Shown here piece by piece: positions 29,842-38,002 of a DNA stretch of 41,003 nucleotides. The notes under the pieces are model-generated. The model was not told the origin of the DNA. It ran no database searches and saw nothing but the letters and a program-made list of their open reading frames with translations. Each line of letters begins with the position of its first letter. The stretch's first letter is position 1. Made by a program: the position numbers and the translations under genes. Location of the stretch: positions 1-41,003 of IMG/VR virus record IMGVR_UViG_3300028393_000135. One strand, given 5' to 3'. This DNA comes from a virus.

Positions 29842-30863
29842 AGTAATCCGTAATCTACGACTTTATAGCCGTCATTTAAGGTTTTAACTGCGTAAGGGTA
29901 AACCTGCTCTACTTCTTGAGCCATGTAACCGTAATGAACGCCTTTGCCAGCTAATTCATGGTCTTTAAACTCAGGCTTATATTCGTATTTGTAAACAGTC
30001 AAACCGTTTTCAGCTACACCAATGACTTCAATGTTTTCTTTAGTGCGAATATCGGATATTAAAGCCGCACCGCCAAGACTAAATAAACCTTGTGTCATTT
30101 GATTGTTAGCGGCATTTTGAGCATTAGATGCGGCTAAATTGGCGTTGTAACCCATTTGCGTTGCACCCAAAATATCAGGCCCAGCAGTATTAGCTTGTTG
30201 AGCAGAATTTACAAAACTAGGGCCTTGTACCTGTGCTCCTGATCTAACAGCGTTTAATGTATTTAATGGCTCGTTACGCAGGTATGCTTGTTCTTGCAGG
30301 GCAGATTGACGGGCTTGTTGACCGATGCCAAAACCTTGAGTAGTTGCGGCCGCCAGCAAGTCATTTTCTTTCATGCTTTGAGTTTGCATTGCTCGTTTGT
30401 ATGCTTCTGAACCTACGGGTATACCCGAATTAGCTAACTGAGTGTTTAATGCTTCACGACTTTGAAGTATTTGGGGCTGAAGTCTTTGCATATAAGCATC
30501 TTGATAGCTTTGGCTGGGATTAAAACCAGTTGTCGGCAGTTTGCTGGTATCAAACGGGGTGTCAAGCATATTGTTGACATAACCTAAGCCTTTGCCAGTT
30601 AATTTACCAAGACCTAAACTGGCTTGGTTTTGATAATCTAATAATTGTTGTTGTGCAGGAGCAAGAGATTGGGTAGCTGTCCATGTAGGATTGCCATAAG
30701 GGTCTTGACCGCTAATGGTGTAATCTAAATTACCGTAAGGTGTAACTTGGTTTACACGGTTTGCGGCTGTGGCGGCTCTTGCCGCATCTAAATTACCTGC
30801 CGCAGTTTCTTTTGCCGCACCCGAATAATCAGGTGGTGGTGGGGCACTAGCTGACTTTCCCAT
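29838..30863 (-). CDS. Virion protein with C-terminal S74-type intramolecular chaperone
   Basis: A 341-aa protein. The N-terminus is low complexity (GKSASAPPPPDYSGAAKETA); the middle is a long helical, Gln-rich region. The last ~75 residues contain SDIRTKENIEVIGVAENGLT, then VYKYEYKPEFKDHELAGKGV and HYGYMAQEVEQVYP, the peptidase S74 / endosialidase chaperone domain, which self-cleaves after assisting trimer assembly. Such domains usually close tail spikes; here it ends a protein in the ejection-gene cluster, suggesting it trimerises an internal or tail-tip protein. Confidence 0.8.
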   Translation of the reverse strand: MGKSASAPPPPDYSGAAKETAAGNLDAARAATAANRVNQVTPYGNLDYTISGQDPYGNPTWTATQSLAPAQQQLLDYQNQASLGLGKLTGKGLGYVNNMLDTPFDTSKLPTTGFNPSQSYQDAYMQRLQPQILQSREALNTQLANSGIPVGSEAYKRAMQTQSMKENDLLAAATTQGFGIGQQARQSALQEQAYLRNEPLNTLNAVRSGAQVQGPSFVNSAQQANTAGPDILGATQMGYNANLAASNAQNAANNQMTQGLFSLGGAALISDIRTKENIEVIGVAENGLTVYKYEYKPEFKDHELAGKGVHYGYMAQEVEQVYPYAVKTLNDGYKVVDYGLL

Positions 30864-31260
30864 ATCTTTCTCCTAAAAATCTACATTTGTCTTTTGACAT
30901 TACAAAAAACAACAAATCTCCAGTAGGAAAAACATCAAGTAATCGTGCTTGTTCCTCAAACCCCAATTTCTTAACAAATTCTACCGACTTGTCGTTACTA
31001 CTAACTACTGGGGCAATAATTTTATCTACCCCTAATTGTACAAAAGGATAATCAAAAATGGTATGTAAATATTGCTTATTTAGCCCTTTTTCAAGATAAA
31101 TATGGCAAGTTACCGATTTTTTATTAAAGTCCTCATACCAAACTACCGATTCTATTTCATCTGTTACCCAACCAATTGTGCTTGAATTTTCAGGTGTCCA
31201 TACCATGTTTAACTTTTGGGCAATAAATGGGCCTAATAAGTCTTTATCAAAACATAGCAC
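30847..31260 (-). CDS. GNAT-family acetyltransferase-like protein, GTG start
   Basis: About 137 aa from a GTG at 31260, which overlaps the TAG of the upstream gene by one base and has AGGTGGAG upstream; a longer frame from 31305 would overlap by 45 bases. C-terminal HTIFDYPFVQLGVDKIIAPV, then SSNDKSVEFVKKLGFEEQAR, is the acetyl-CoA/P-loop and beta-bulge region of GNAT enzymes. The N-terminal half is variable. GNAT-like genes are common between tail genes of podoviruses, and their target is unknown. Confidence 0.75.
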   Translation of the reverse strand: MLCFDKDLLGPFIAQKLNMVWTPENSSTIGWVTDEIESVVWYEDFNKKSVTCHIYLEKGLNKQYLHTIFDYPFVQLGVDKIIAPVVSSNDKSVEFVKKLGFEEQARLLDVFPTGDLLFFVMSKDKCRFLGERYGKVS

Positions 31261-33032
31261 TACAGAACTCCACCTTTTTCCATTACATAATCGGTTGATG
31301 CCCAATGAAACTCTATTCCTTGCGATGCCACATTCAAGTTAACCGAACCAGCAAAACCTGTTCCAGTCACGCCCTGCCAAAACTTAGTGGTAGTTAAACC
31401 ACCACCCCAGTTAGCTTGATCCCACTTGGAACTGTCCCAAATACCTGTGTTAGTAATGGAAGGATTAAAAGCTATCTGATTGGTTAATGGTTGTGTGTCA
31501 AAATCGGTGCTAATACCGCATAGAACGGTCGGTAAGCCGTTATCGGTCTGTAGGATAGGGCGTACTAGCGTAAAGCGTTTTAACTGCCCCCTGCTATCAA
31601 AATACGAATAGGCTTGCTGTGCAGTTGCAACAATATTAGCCCCTGCATCTGAAGTTTGAGCATAAAAATTCCCTACAAATCCGCTAGAACCAAAGTAAAT
31701 CTTGTTATCGGCTGATACTTCCCAGCAAATAGCGTTAATTCCTGTAAATTTAGCCCATGACTTAGTAATCGTGTGCATTACATATTGATCGTACCCTGTG
31801 CCAGTAGGTATGTTTAAAATCAACATATTTTCACTAGCAAAATAGTTAATCTGCCAACCAAACTGGTTGTAATAACTGGTTGCCGCTTGGCTTACAGCGT
31901 AATAAATCTTGTCGGTTAGGTTTACACGGGGGTCAAGGCGTGATGATTGCAGGGCGGCAGACATTGGCACTAAACCGTCTTGGGTTAATAACAATAAGTC
32001 ACCACCATATTTAAAGAAACAGCGTCTTGCAAAAGTTTGACCCATTTGCCATACACCAACTTCACTCCAAGCATTTGCATCACTAGGGTTTGTACCCTTG
32101 TAAACCATGACTTCGCCCATACTTGTAACAAAAGCGGATAAATCATCTACGCCATAACCAGCATCTAAAGTCCAAGTACCCATCGCTTGCAAGAATCCGC
32201 CTGAACGGGCAATAGCACCTAAATTAAAGTCTAAAGCTGTGCCACCAATGGATTGCACAGGCAAATACCAAAATGTCATGCTGTCTTTTTGAACAAAGAA
32301 CAGCCTGTTTTGGCACATATTGATGTTAATTAGGGTATTGCTGTTTACCCCTGCAATACCGATTACTGTGTAAATTCCGACTACAGTTGCATTTGCCGCA
32401 GGTGCGGTAAGCATTGTGTAGGTAAAGGTGGTCGTTCCAGTTACGGTAATGTAAAAAGTACCGCTGTAATTGGCTTCCGTAGTTCCTGAAACGCTAACCC
32501 GATTACCCGTTGCTAAACCATGTGCGGTTGCAGTAGTTACGGTAGCTGTTAGGTTGCCCGAGCCACCTCTTGTAATAGTGCTAATAGCGGCCGCTGTAGT
32601 GGTGGTAGCCATCTTGTACCAGCGTGTACCGTCATAAATAATGGCAGGATCAGCACCATTTACAGCTAATAGAAAATGTCCACCAGCAGTCGTAATCATG
32701 CAATGCTGAAACCTGCTATTAGTTAAACCAGTTAATACAGAAGAAGCTGTGGCAGATGATGCGTTATAGATAGTGCCGTTAGCAATAGCAAATAGCGTGT
32801 TTGTGCCATCTGCATTAGCGTAATTCATTAAGGTTTCTACATTACCTGTAATGCCAATAGAAGCCTTTGAATAGCCTTTTCTTAAGGTTACATCGGTAGG
32901 TGTAGGAAAGAAATTAACCAATTGCACCGCATCAAGCGGTTGCATTTCGGCTAACGAATCCCTAGCGTTCCAGCCCCCAATAGGAGCGGCTAGAGAAGCG
33001 GTTGTGGCGGTAAACTTCTTAGCGACCGCCAT
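31260..33032 (-). CDS. Tail protein, probable tail-nozzle/stabilisation type
   Basis: A 590-aa protein. The N-terminus (AAPIGGWNARDSLAEMQPLD, then AVQLVNFFPTPTDVTLRKGY) is a conserved start of phage tail proteins with beta-propeller-like repeats. A threonine-rich Ig-like stretch follows (TTATAHGLATGNRVSVSGTT). The remainder has alternating aromatic strands (YYNQFGWQINYFASENMLIL). Its position after the adaptor gene suggests the P22 gp10-like plug/stabilisation role. The assignment is by position and pattern. Confidence 0.65.
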   Translation of the reverse strand: MAVAKKFTATTASLAAPIGGWNARDSLAEMQPLDAVQLVNFFPTPTDVTLRKGYSKASIGITGNVETLMNYANADGTNTLFAIANGTIYNASSATASSVLTGLTNSRFQHCMITTAGGHFLLAVNGADPAIIYDGTRWYKMATTTTAAAISTITRGGSGNLTATVTTATAHGLATGNRVSVSGTTEANYSGTFYITVTGTTTFTYTMLTAPAANATVVGIYTVIGIAGVNSNTLININMCQNRLFFVQKDSMTFWYLPVQSIGGTALDFNLGAIARSGGFLQAMGTWTLDAGYGVDDLSAFVTSMGEVMVYKGTNPSDANAWSEVGVWQMGQTFARRCFFKYGGDLLLLTQDGLVPMSAALQSSRLDPRVNLTDKIYYAVSQAATSYYNQFGWQINYFASENMLILNIPTGTGYDQYVMHTITKSWAKFTGINAICWEVSADNKIYFGSSGFVGNFYAQTSDAGANIVATAQQAYSYFDSRGQLKRFTLVRPILQTDNGLPTVLCGISTDFDTQPLTNQIAFNPSITNTGIWDSSKWDQANWGGGLTTTKFWQGVTGTGFAGSVNLNVASQGIEFHWASTDYVMEKGGVL

Positions 33033-33034
33033 TA

Positions 33035-33940
33035 TTAAGACCCGTAGCCAGTATCAGGGATATTTGCCCAGCCAATCAGCACGGCACTTGGAGCAGGTGC
33101 AAATGATAGGGTAGCAGAGCCTTTATCGTTAGCTTTGGCTATTGATAGGTAACGCATATAGTCTTGTTGCAATGCAGTAGTATCAAAAGACTTAATTTGA
33201 AAGTATTTGAGTTTAGTCAGCAAAACAATGATTGCGTCATCTAATACGGATGTATCAGTATCAACCGTAAAGCTGTTTTTTACAGCATCAGCGGCACTTC
33301 TTACCCAGCCCTTTGAACGGTATTCAAAGCCTAAATATTCTTGGGTGTTATATGGTGGCCATATTTCAAACTTGTTACCCAAGATTCTCCAACGAACTCG
33401 TGGGCCTGTTGAAATATAACCTGATTTAAGCCATTGCCATTGTTGTGCGTCTACTGGGCCAAGCATCTGCCAATGGCGGGTTTTGTCCCAAGAAGTATTG
33501 TCTGTAATGGTTTCGTAGTCAGCAGGTAGGGGGTAAATAGTTCTACTGAATGTAACTGTACCGCCAACGGATGTTGCTGAAGATTTTTGAGTAGTATTTA
33601 GGCTAGTTGCACCAAGAACTGTATCAACATAAGTATCTTGTGGAACGCTTGTTCCCACAATAGAATAGTTGCTATCAAGACCTGCGGTACTAGGAATGTT
33701 GGTAAGTAAATAAGATCCACTCGTAGTATCACAGGTAGTAGTTACATAAGTTGTGTAGAAACGATATTCCAACTCCAATGCTTGCCAGTCGTGTTCCTTG
33801 ATTAAGTCATAACCAGCACGGTTCATTAACGCAAGAATTTGTTGCACATCTTGGTTCGTGTTCCCTGCTACATAAGTAGGCACGGCTAGGTTAAGTTCAG
33901 CGGTGACTTGCTGTACCAATTCAAGCATTGTTGCTGACAT
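33035..33940 (-). CDS. Head-tail adaptor protein
   Basis: About 301 aa from the ATG at 33940, one base after the preceding stop, with AGAGGA upstream; an earlier ATG at 34003 would overlap. The N-terminus, MSATMLELVQQVTAELNLAV then VQQILALMNRAGYDLIKEHD, is the helical start typical of phage adaptors (tail accessory factor). C-terminal IIVLLTKLKYFQIKSFDTTA is helical. It connects portal and tail in short-tailed phages. The assignment is by pattern and position. Confidence 0.75.
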   Translation of the reverse strand: MSATMLELVQQVTAELNLAVPTYVAGNTNQDVQQILALMNRAGYDLIKEHDWQALELEYRFYTTYVTTTCDTTSGSYLLTNIPSTAGLDSNYSIVGTSVPQDTYVDTVLGATSLNTTQKSSATSVGGTVTFSRTIYPLPADYETITDNTSWDKTRHWQMLGPVDAQQWQWLKSGYISTGPRVRWRILGNKFEIWPPYNTQEYLGFEYRSKGWVRSAADAVKNSFTVDTDTSVLDDAIIVLLTKLKYFQIKSFDTTALQQDYMRYLSIAKANDKGSATLSFAPAPSAVLIGWANIPDTGYGS

Positions 33941-33941
33941 A

Positions 33942-34592
33942 TTAGGCTTCCTCTGTGGCTTCCGCTTTGCGTTTACGGGGTTTCTTTTCACCAACAGCGG
34001 CAAGTATAGTTGCCATTTGTTCCTGCATAATGGCTAACTTCGCATCTGTTTCAGCCTTTATTTTAGCAGTTTCTTCATCTTTTTTGGCAAGTTCTTCTTT
34101 CAAAGCGTTAATTTCCGCTTCACGCTTGTCTGTTTCTGCCGCTGTTGTAGCTAGATTTAGAAATGCCTTTGCCTTGTCACGGAACGCATAAGGTGACATT
34201 CCTGCCGCCATACCCATACGCTGTAACTGCTGATCTGATGCACTTGCTACCGCTTCTACCGTGTAAAACTTCATAGCACGGAGTTCTTCTGCTTGTGATT
34301 TAGATACTAAAGGCCATTCTGTTAATGGTGTCCCCTCATATCCTTCGTCATTTGCACCTAATGAGTTTTGATATTTAGCCCAATGAAGCGGAAAACGCTG
34401 TTTATGGCTTTCTAAGGCAAAAGTATCAATTTCGGTTAAGGTATCGCCAGCAACGCAAATATGTACAAAATCAAATTCTTTGTATATTGGTCTGCCAGCT
34501 TCAGCGGAAGCATCATCCTGTTTAACTGGTCGCTTGTAAAAGCGTACTTGCAATCGGGAATCTGCATTTTGTTCATCTGATGGTAAAGCCAT
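33942..34592 (-). CDS. Hypothetical virion/head protein with coiled-coil tail
   Basis: A 216-aa protein: the first ~110 residues include YKEFDFVHICVAGDTLTEID, then FPLHWAKYQNSLGANDEGYE and EWPLVSKSQAEELRAMKF. This is a conserved phage family of unknown function, possibly DNA- or head-associated. Residues 150-195 form a coiled coil (REAEINALKEELAKKDEETA). It ends basic then acidic (KKPRKRKAEATEEA). It is transcribed downstream of a terminator. Confidence 0.65.
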   Translation of the reverse strand: MALPSDEQNADSRLQVRFYKRPVKQDDASAEAGRPIYKEFDFVHICVAGDTLTEIDTFALESHKQRFPLHWAKYQNSLGANDEGYEGTPLTEWPLVSKSQAEELRAMKFYTVEAVASASDQQLQRMGMAAGMSPYAFRDKAKAFLNLATTAAETDKREAEINALKEELAKKDEETAKIKAETDAKLAIMQEQMATILAAVGEKKPRKRKAEATEEA

Positions 34593-34627
34593 GTTTAAAT
34601 CTCCTAAGTAGTTAGGTAAAGTTAAAG

Positions 34628-34670
34628 AAAAAAGGGGCTATCCTTTTGAGATAACCCCTCGTTTTTACTA
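34628..34670. terminator. Bidirectional rho-independent terminator
   Basis: A nine-base stem GGGGCTATC (34634-34642) with GATAACCCC (34650-34658) and a seven-base loop. On the minus strand it is followed by six Ts, and on the plus strand by TCG then TTTTT. It lies after the 97-aa gene and would end the capsid transcript before the tail genes. Confidence 0.85.
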
Positions 34671-34691
34671 CATTTTAGCGTTTTAAGCTAA

Positions 34692-34985
34692 TCAAACAGA
34701 AGCCTTGCTAAACCAGCCATAATCGCCTGATGCCATTGAAGCACCTGACAAGTATGTACCTGCACCCAAAGTTGCTTGGAATGTAGATGCGTTGATTACA
34801 CAAGTAGCTGTTGATGTTCCAATTGCTACAGCGGCTTGGGCAAAAACATAACGGAAGCCGTCAGAACCGAACACTTCAGCACCAGTAGGGCCAAATGTAG
34901 GAATTGCTGTACCAGCAGAGTTAAGGTTGGTATTAGCCACATTGGACAAATCAATGCCAGCTAAAGGGGTAATGGTATATGCCAT
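34692..34985 (-). CDS. Small head protein (decoration-like)
   Basis: A 97-aa protein: MAYTITPLAGIDLSNVANTN, then LNSAGTAIPTFGPTGAEVFG and DGFRYVFAQAAVAIGTS, ending SMASGDYGWFSKASV. It is rich in Ala, Gly and Thr with beta-strand pattern, directly after the capsid gene and before a terminator. That position and size suggest a decoration or head-stabilising protein. Family not recognised beyond recurrence of this type in podovirus head modules. Confidence 0.65.
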   Translation of the reverse strand: MAYTITPLAGIDLSNVANTNLNSAGTAIPTFGPTGAEVFGSDGFRYVFAQAAVAIGTSTATCVINASTFQATLGAGTYLSGASMASGDYGWFSKASV

Positions 34986-35012
34986 GATAAATTTCCTTTT
35001 CTAATCAATGGA

Positions 35013-36464
35013 TTAAGTTGTCAAAACACCTTGCAAAAACGCATTTGAACAAGTCAAATTTCCAGCCCAACCATACAACTTCACAATCTTTCTGTTACTT
35101 CGGCTTTCGCCTACTGACCATTTTCATGGCGGAGCAACTTCTTCGAATCGCTCTCTAGGACTTCAAACTTCAAGTTATATCCTAGTTCAGACTATCGCTT
35201 ACTCTTTCGAGCCCATCTCACTTAGTCGTTCACGGTGGCTTTCGCCTTCCGCCCTGTCATCCCCTTCGGGATTTCCAAGTCAATCAGAGTTGGTTTATAG
35301 ACACCATTAATGCAATGTAGGTTTAGCGTCTTGGTTAATGGATTGGCGTTCTCCACCGATAGGAACGAAATTACGCTCTTTATGTGGACGCAAGAAAATG
35401 TAATTTGTGTTTAGCAAATACATATATGTTGCGTTTTCTTGAGCACCGTAACCGCCACCCAAGATCACATCAGCAGACATACCGCCACCGTAGAACTTGA
35501 GGGAAGCGAAACCAGCCGCACCTTCTTCTACACCTGCGATACGCTGAATAGCCTGTAAAGACTGAACATAGTATGAGTAGAAAGTGTTACCAGCTACGAT
35601 TGTGTCAACCTTATCAGTTCCGCGAACAGACTTGATAGCGGCATCAGTCATTTTAGCTTGAATGTTTGCGTAACCAGTTACACCAGTTGTCGCTTGATTC
35701 TGCCAAAATGTCCAGTTGGCACGATTTATGCCACCGTACACGCCCGACGTAGGGCTAGTACTAACGGCCGCGGCCAATCCGGTGATGTTTTTTCCCCCGT
35801 TACCTGTACCGTCACCATAGATGTCAGTAGAAATACGGTTCAACAAACGAGCTTCAGAAACTTGCATACGGCCGTCTAACAGGTCGATGATCTGTTCCTT
35901 AGAACTGTTTTGCAACATTTCTAGACCACTCATTGTCACAGAATCAGCGTACTGCGTAATGCTGAACTGAGCCGCAGAGATAGGGCTATCAGGGGTAATA
36001 TTCAATACTTCATAACCGCTATACGAGTTAGCATTATTTGTATTTGGATCGTTGTACATAATTTCTTGGCACTGTTGTTACGAACCGATCCAGTTCGGCA
36101 TAGTCATTTCTGCTATGCTCTTGGACTTAAATTACTTCAAGTTATATCCAAGGTCAGACTATCGCTCCATCCGTTTCGGATGCCCTCTCACTTAGTCGTT
36201 CAGGCTGTATTTAAACTTGCCCCTTGTTGTCCCCTTCGGGAGTTCCAAGCCAATCAGAGAAGGTTCTCACATCTACATTCGACTGTAGAGTGACCCCATT
36301 TAACTAAGGATTACATTTCCCCCACTAAAAGGCTGTACATTCCCTTTAGCTTGTAAGCGTTGAAGAATCGCATTGTTTTGTGTTAAGTTATCTGCCAATA
36401 CTCCGCTACGGCTTTGAATGGTAGTAGCGATAATATCGGTGATTGCTGAATTAGCAAATGCCAT
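35013..36464 (-). CDS. Major capsid protein, split by two group I introns
   Basis: Three exons join into 984 nt (327 aa): 36464-36307, 36069-35315 and 35083-35013. Exon 1 begins MAFANSAITDIIATT and ends inside the Leu codon of NVIL. Exon 2 continues QEIMYNDPNTNNANSYSGYE to DAKPT. Exon 3 encodes KLYGWAGNLTCSNAFLQGVLTT after the rebuilt Leu codon. GWAGNLTCSNAFLQGVLTT is a characteristic coat-protein C-terminus, and no stop occurs in the joined frame, whereas exon 2 alone stops within the intron. The left-end copy (1-280) reads through the first junction without an intron. The protein forms the capsid lattice. Downstream are the 97-aa head gene and a terminator. Splice points are chosen by frame, the U-G pair at the 5' site and a G at the intron end. 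Confidence 0.85.
35084..35314 (-). ncRNA. Group I intron 2 in the major capsid gene
   Basis: A 231-nt insertion near the 3' end of the capsid gene. The 5' splice site is ACAT|TG, where ACAU pairs with GUGU in the intron (U-G at the splice site). It ends in G before TGAAG. The core matches intron 1: GGAAATCCCGAAGGGGAT, then GAACGACTAAGTGAGATGG and AAGCGATAGTCTGA, forming P7 (TAGTC/GACTA on the plus strand at 35223-35227 and 35190-35194), with a GCTC-GAAA-GAGT P8 hairpin between. A CTAGGA/TCCTAG helix follows (35155-35160, 35180-35185). No ORF is present, so it has no homing endonuclease of its own. Confidence 0.85.
36070..36306 (-). ncRNA. Group I intron 1 in the major capsid gene
   Basis: A 237-nt insertion after codon 52 plus two bases of the capsid gene. 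The 5' exon ends AUCCU, which pairs with GGGGU in the intron, with the U-G wobble at the splice site. The intron ends in G before CCAAGAAATT. Core: GCTTGGAACTCCCGAAGGGG, then GAACGACTAAGTGAGAGGGC, a P8 hairpin CATCCG-AAA-CGGATG, and GAGCGATAGTCTGACC closing P7 (36157-36161 with 36193-36197). A CTTGGA/TCCAAG helix follows (36120-36125 with 36147-36152). The equivalent helix in intron 2 is CTAGGA/TCCTAG, a compensatory change. The intron is ORF-less, and absent from the left copy at about 126-130. Confidence 0.88.
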
Positions 36465-36487
36465 GATATTTCCTTTATTAGATTAAG

Positions 36488-37594
36488 TTAAACCCGACCA
36501 CCTTCAACATCGGCTAAAGAAGCCAACAATAAAGATCGTCTATCCTTTGCATCTGTGTTTTTCACCTGACCGCTAGGAGTAACGGACTTTGGACTAACAG
36601 CAGTCGCTTTAGCTTTAGCTACTTGTTGTGCCTTAGATGCTTGTGAACTCGTTGATCTCAGGAGTTTATCCTGCTCCAACTTGAACGCTTCATCATTCAT
36701 ACGCACAGCTTTGGCATAAGCCGATTCTAGGTCTTGGGCTAAACCTCGCTCAAGTAATTGAGCCATATCTTCCCTTACCATATCAAAGTGCGGAAACCGC
36801 TCTCTGTCACTACTTACCCGATTGATTTCATTACTCAATCGAGCATTTTCTTCTTGCTCCCGTATCGCTGATAGTTGCTGAACTTGTTGCTGGGTAGCTT
36901 GAAGTTGTTGCATTAACTGTTGCTGATACGGATCAACATACGCCTGTTCAGGCATCTGAAGTGCATCTTGGTTTAATTGTATTCCATAATCTTGTGCAAG
37001 TCTATTAAACGCAGTTAGCTTTTGCTCGTAAGAACCGTTGGCTAAAGTGTAATGTGCTCTACCTAAATTGTTAATCCAAGCAGAAGGTGAAATACCATGC
37101 TTTTGCAATTCAGGAATAAATGGGCCAATAGCGTTAGTTATCTCTCTAGCATTGTCGGCTTCAGCTTTGTAGGTAGATACGCCTTTTTTGTATTCAGCTT
37201 CACGCTGGTTGGCATATTCAGCAAACTTAATAAATTCAGCCTTGTCTAATGGCTTGCCTTCCTGCATCTTGTCCCAAACATCCCGATACTCTTTTTTCCA
37301 AGTAGTAGGGCGTTTTACTTCGGCTTCTTCATTATCATCACCAGCTTCATTAGCCAGTTCAGATTCTTGATTGGAATTGTCTTGGCTACTGGTTTCTTCG
37401 GCATTGCTTTTGAAACGACCTTTTTCGTCACGGTCGTTGCTTTTTTGGCTACTATCGTTGCTTTCTTGGTTTTCGGCTTGGATTGGGTCGTCATTTACTT
37501 CAATCTCCTTTTCAATGGGGGCTTCTAATGTACCTTCTTCGGCTTGTTCTAATGCGGCTTCTAGCATTTCTCTGCGGTCTAATTCTTCTGCCAT
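36488..37594 (-). CDS. Scaffolding protein (right copy)
   Basis: A 368-aa scaffold, nearly identical to 304-1398, just upstream of the capsid gene. Differences cluster in the acidic linker (residues ~40-90), where a SNDSSQKSNDRDEKG-type insertion replaces the left version, and in scattered conservative changes. It has the same coiled coil near residues 220-255 and the same basic C-terminus. Role inferred from gene order. Confidence 0.75.
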   Translation of the reverse strand: MAEELDRREMLEAALEQAEEGTLEAPIEKEIEVNDDPIQAENQESNDSSQKSNDRDEKGRFKSNAEETSSQDNSNQESELANEAGDDNEEAEVKRPTTWKKEYRDVWDKMQEGKPLDKAEFIKFAEYANQREAEYKKGVSTYKAEADNAREITNAIGPFIPELQKHGISPSAWINNLGRAHYTLANGSYEQKLTAFNRLAQDYGIQLNQDALQMPEQAYVDPYQQQLMQQLQATQQQVQQLSAIREQEENARLSNEINRVSSDRERFPHFDMVREDMAQLLERGLAQDLESAYAKAVRMNDEAFKLEQDKLLRSTSSQASKAQQVAKAKATAVSPKSVTPSGQVKNTDAKDRRSLLLASLADVEGGRV

Positions 37595-37603
37595 GATTAA
37601 TTC

Positions 37604-38002
37604 CTATCTGTAGTTGAGTTTGGAGTAAGCTATTTCCGCAATTTGTTGCTTGCGTTCTTGCTGTTCTTTTCTTGAAAATTCATGCACTTTTTGCTGTAAT
37701 GGAACATCATTACCCAACTCAACACAATTGTTGCGTTTTAAATTTTCACGGTGCTTTGAACGGCTGGATACCCAAGTACCATCAGCCATGCTTATATGAC
37801 CGTTGATGTCAGGAAGTACCATTGGGGCTTCTTTAGGTGTCATATCTAACTTGGCTTGCCATGCTTTATCGGCTTCTTCGCCTTCAAACGGCAAATTCCA
37901 ATACGCTAAGTACTTTTCACGGTCATTATATTGCGTTGCATCATATTCTTCGTGGTCAACCTTACAATGTATGCAAGTTACCGTCTTTTTTACTAAAGCC
38001 AT
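37604..38002 (-). CDS. Conserved head-module protein with CxxC N-terminus (right copy)
   Basis: A 132-aa homologue of 1408-1785. The N-terminus is different (ALVKKTVTCIHCKVDHEEYD, one CxxC), but the C-terminal ~70 residues (HISMADGTWVSSRSKHRENL and after) are conserved. The bipartite divergence suggests that the N-terminal half has been replaced by recombination or is under diversifying pressure. Function unknown. Confidence 0.7.
   Translation of the reverse strand: MALVKKTVTCIHCKVDHEEYDATQYNDREKYLAYWNLPFEGEEADKAWQAKLDMTPKEAPMVLPDINGHISMADGTWVSSRSKHRENLKRNNCVELGNDVPLQQKVHEFSRKEQQERKQQIAEIAYSKLNYR

Noticed and set aside
35307-36059. A 250-aa capsid gene starting at MYNDPN and ending PTLH
   Set aside because: Both ends are created by the introns: its start is an internal methionine and its stop lies in intron 2.
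36066-36293. A 75-aa plus-strand frame in the capsid region
   Set aside because: It coincides with intron 1 on the opposite strand and has no protein-like features.
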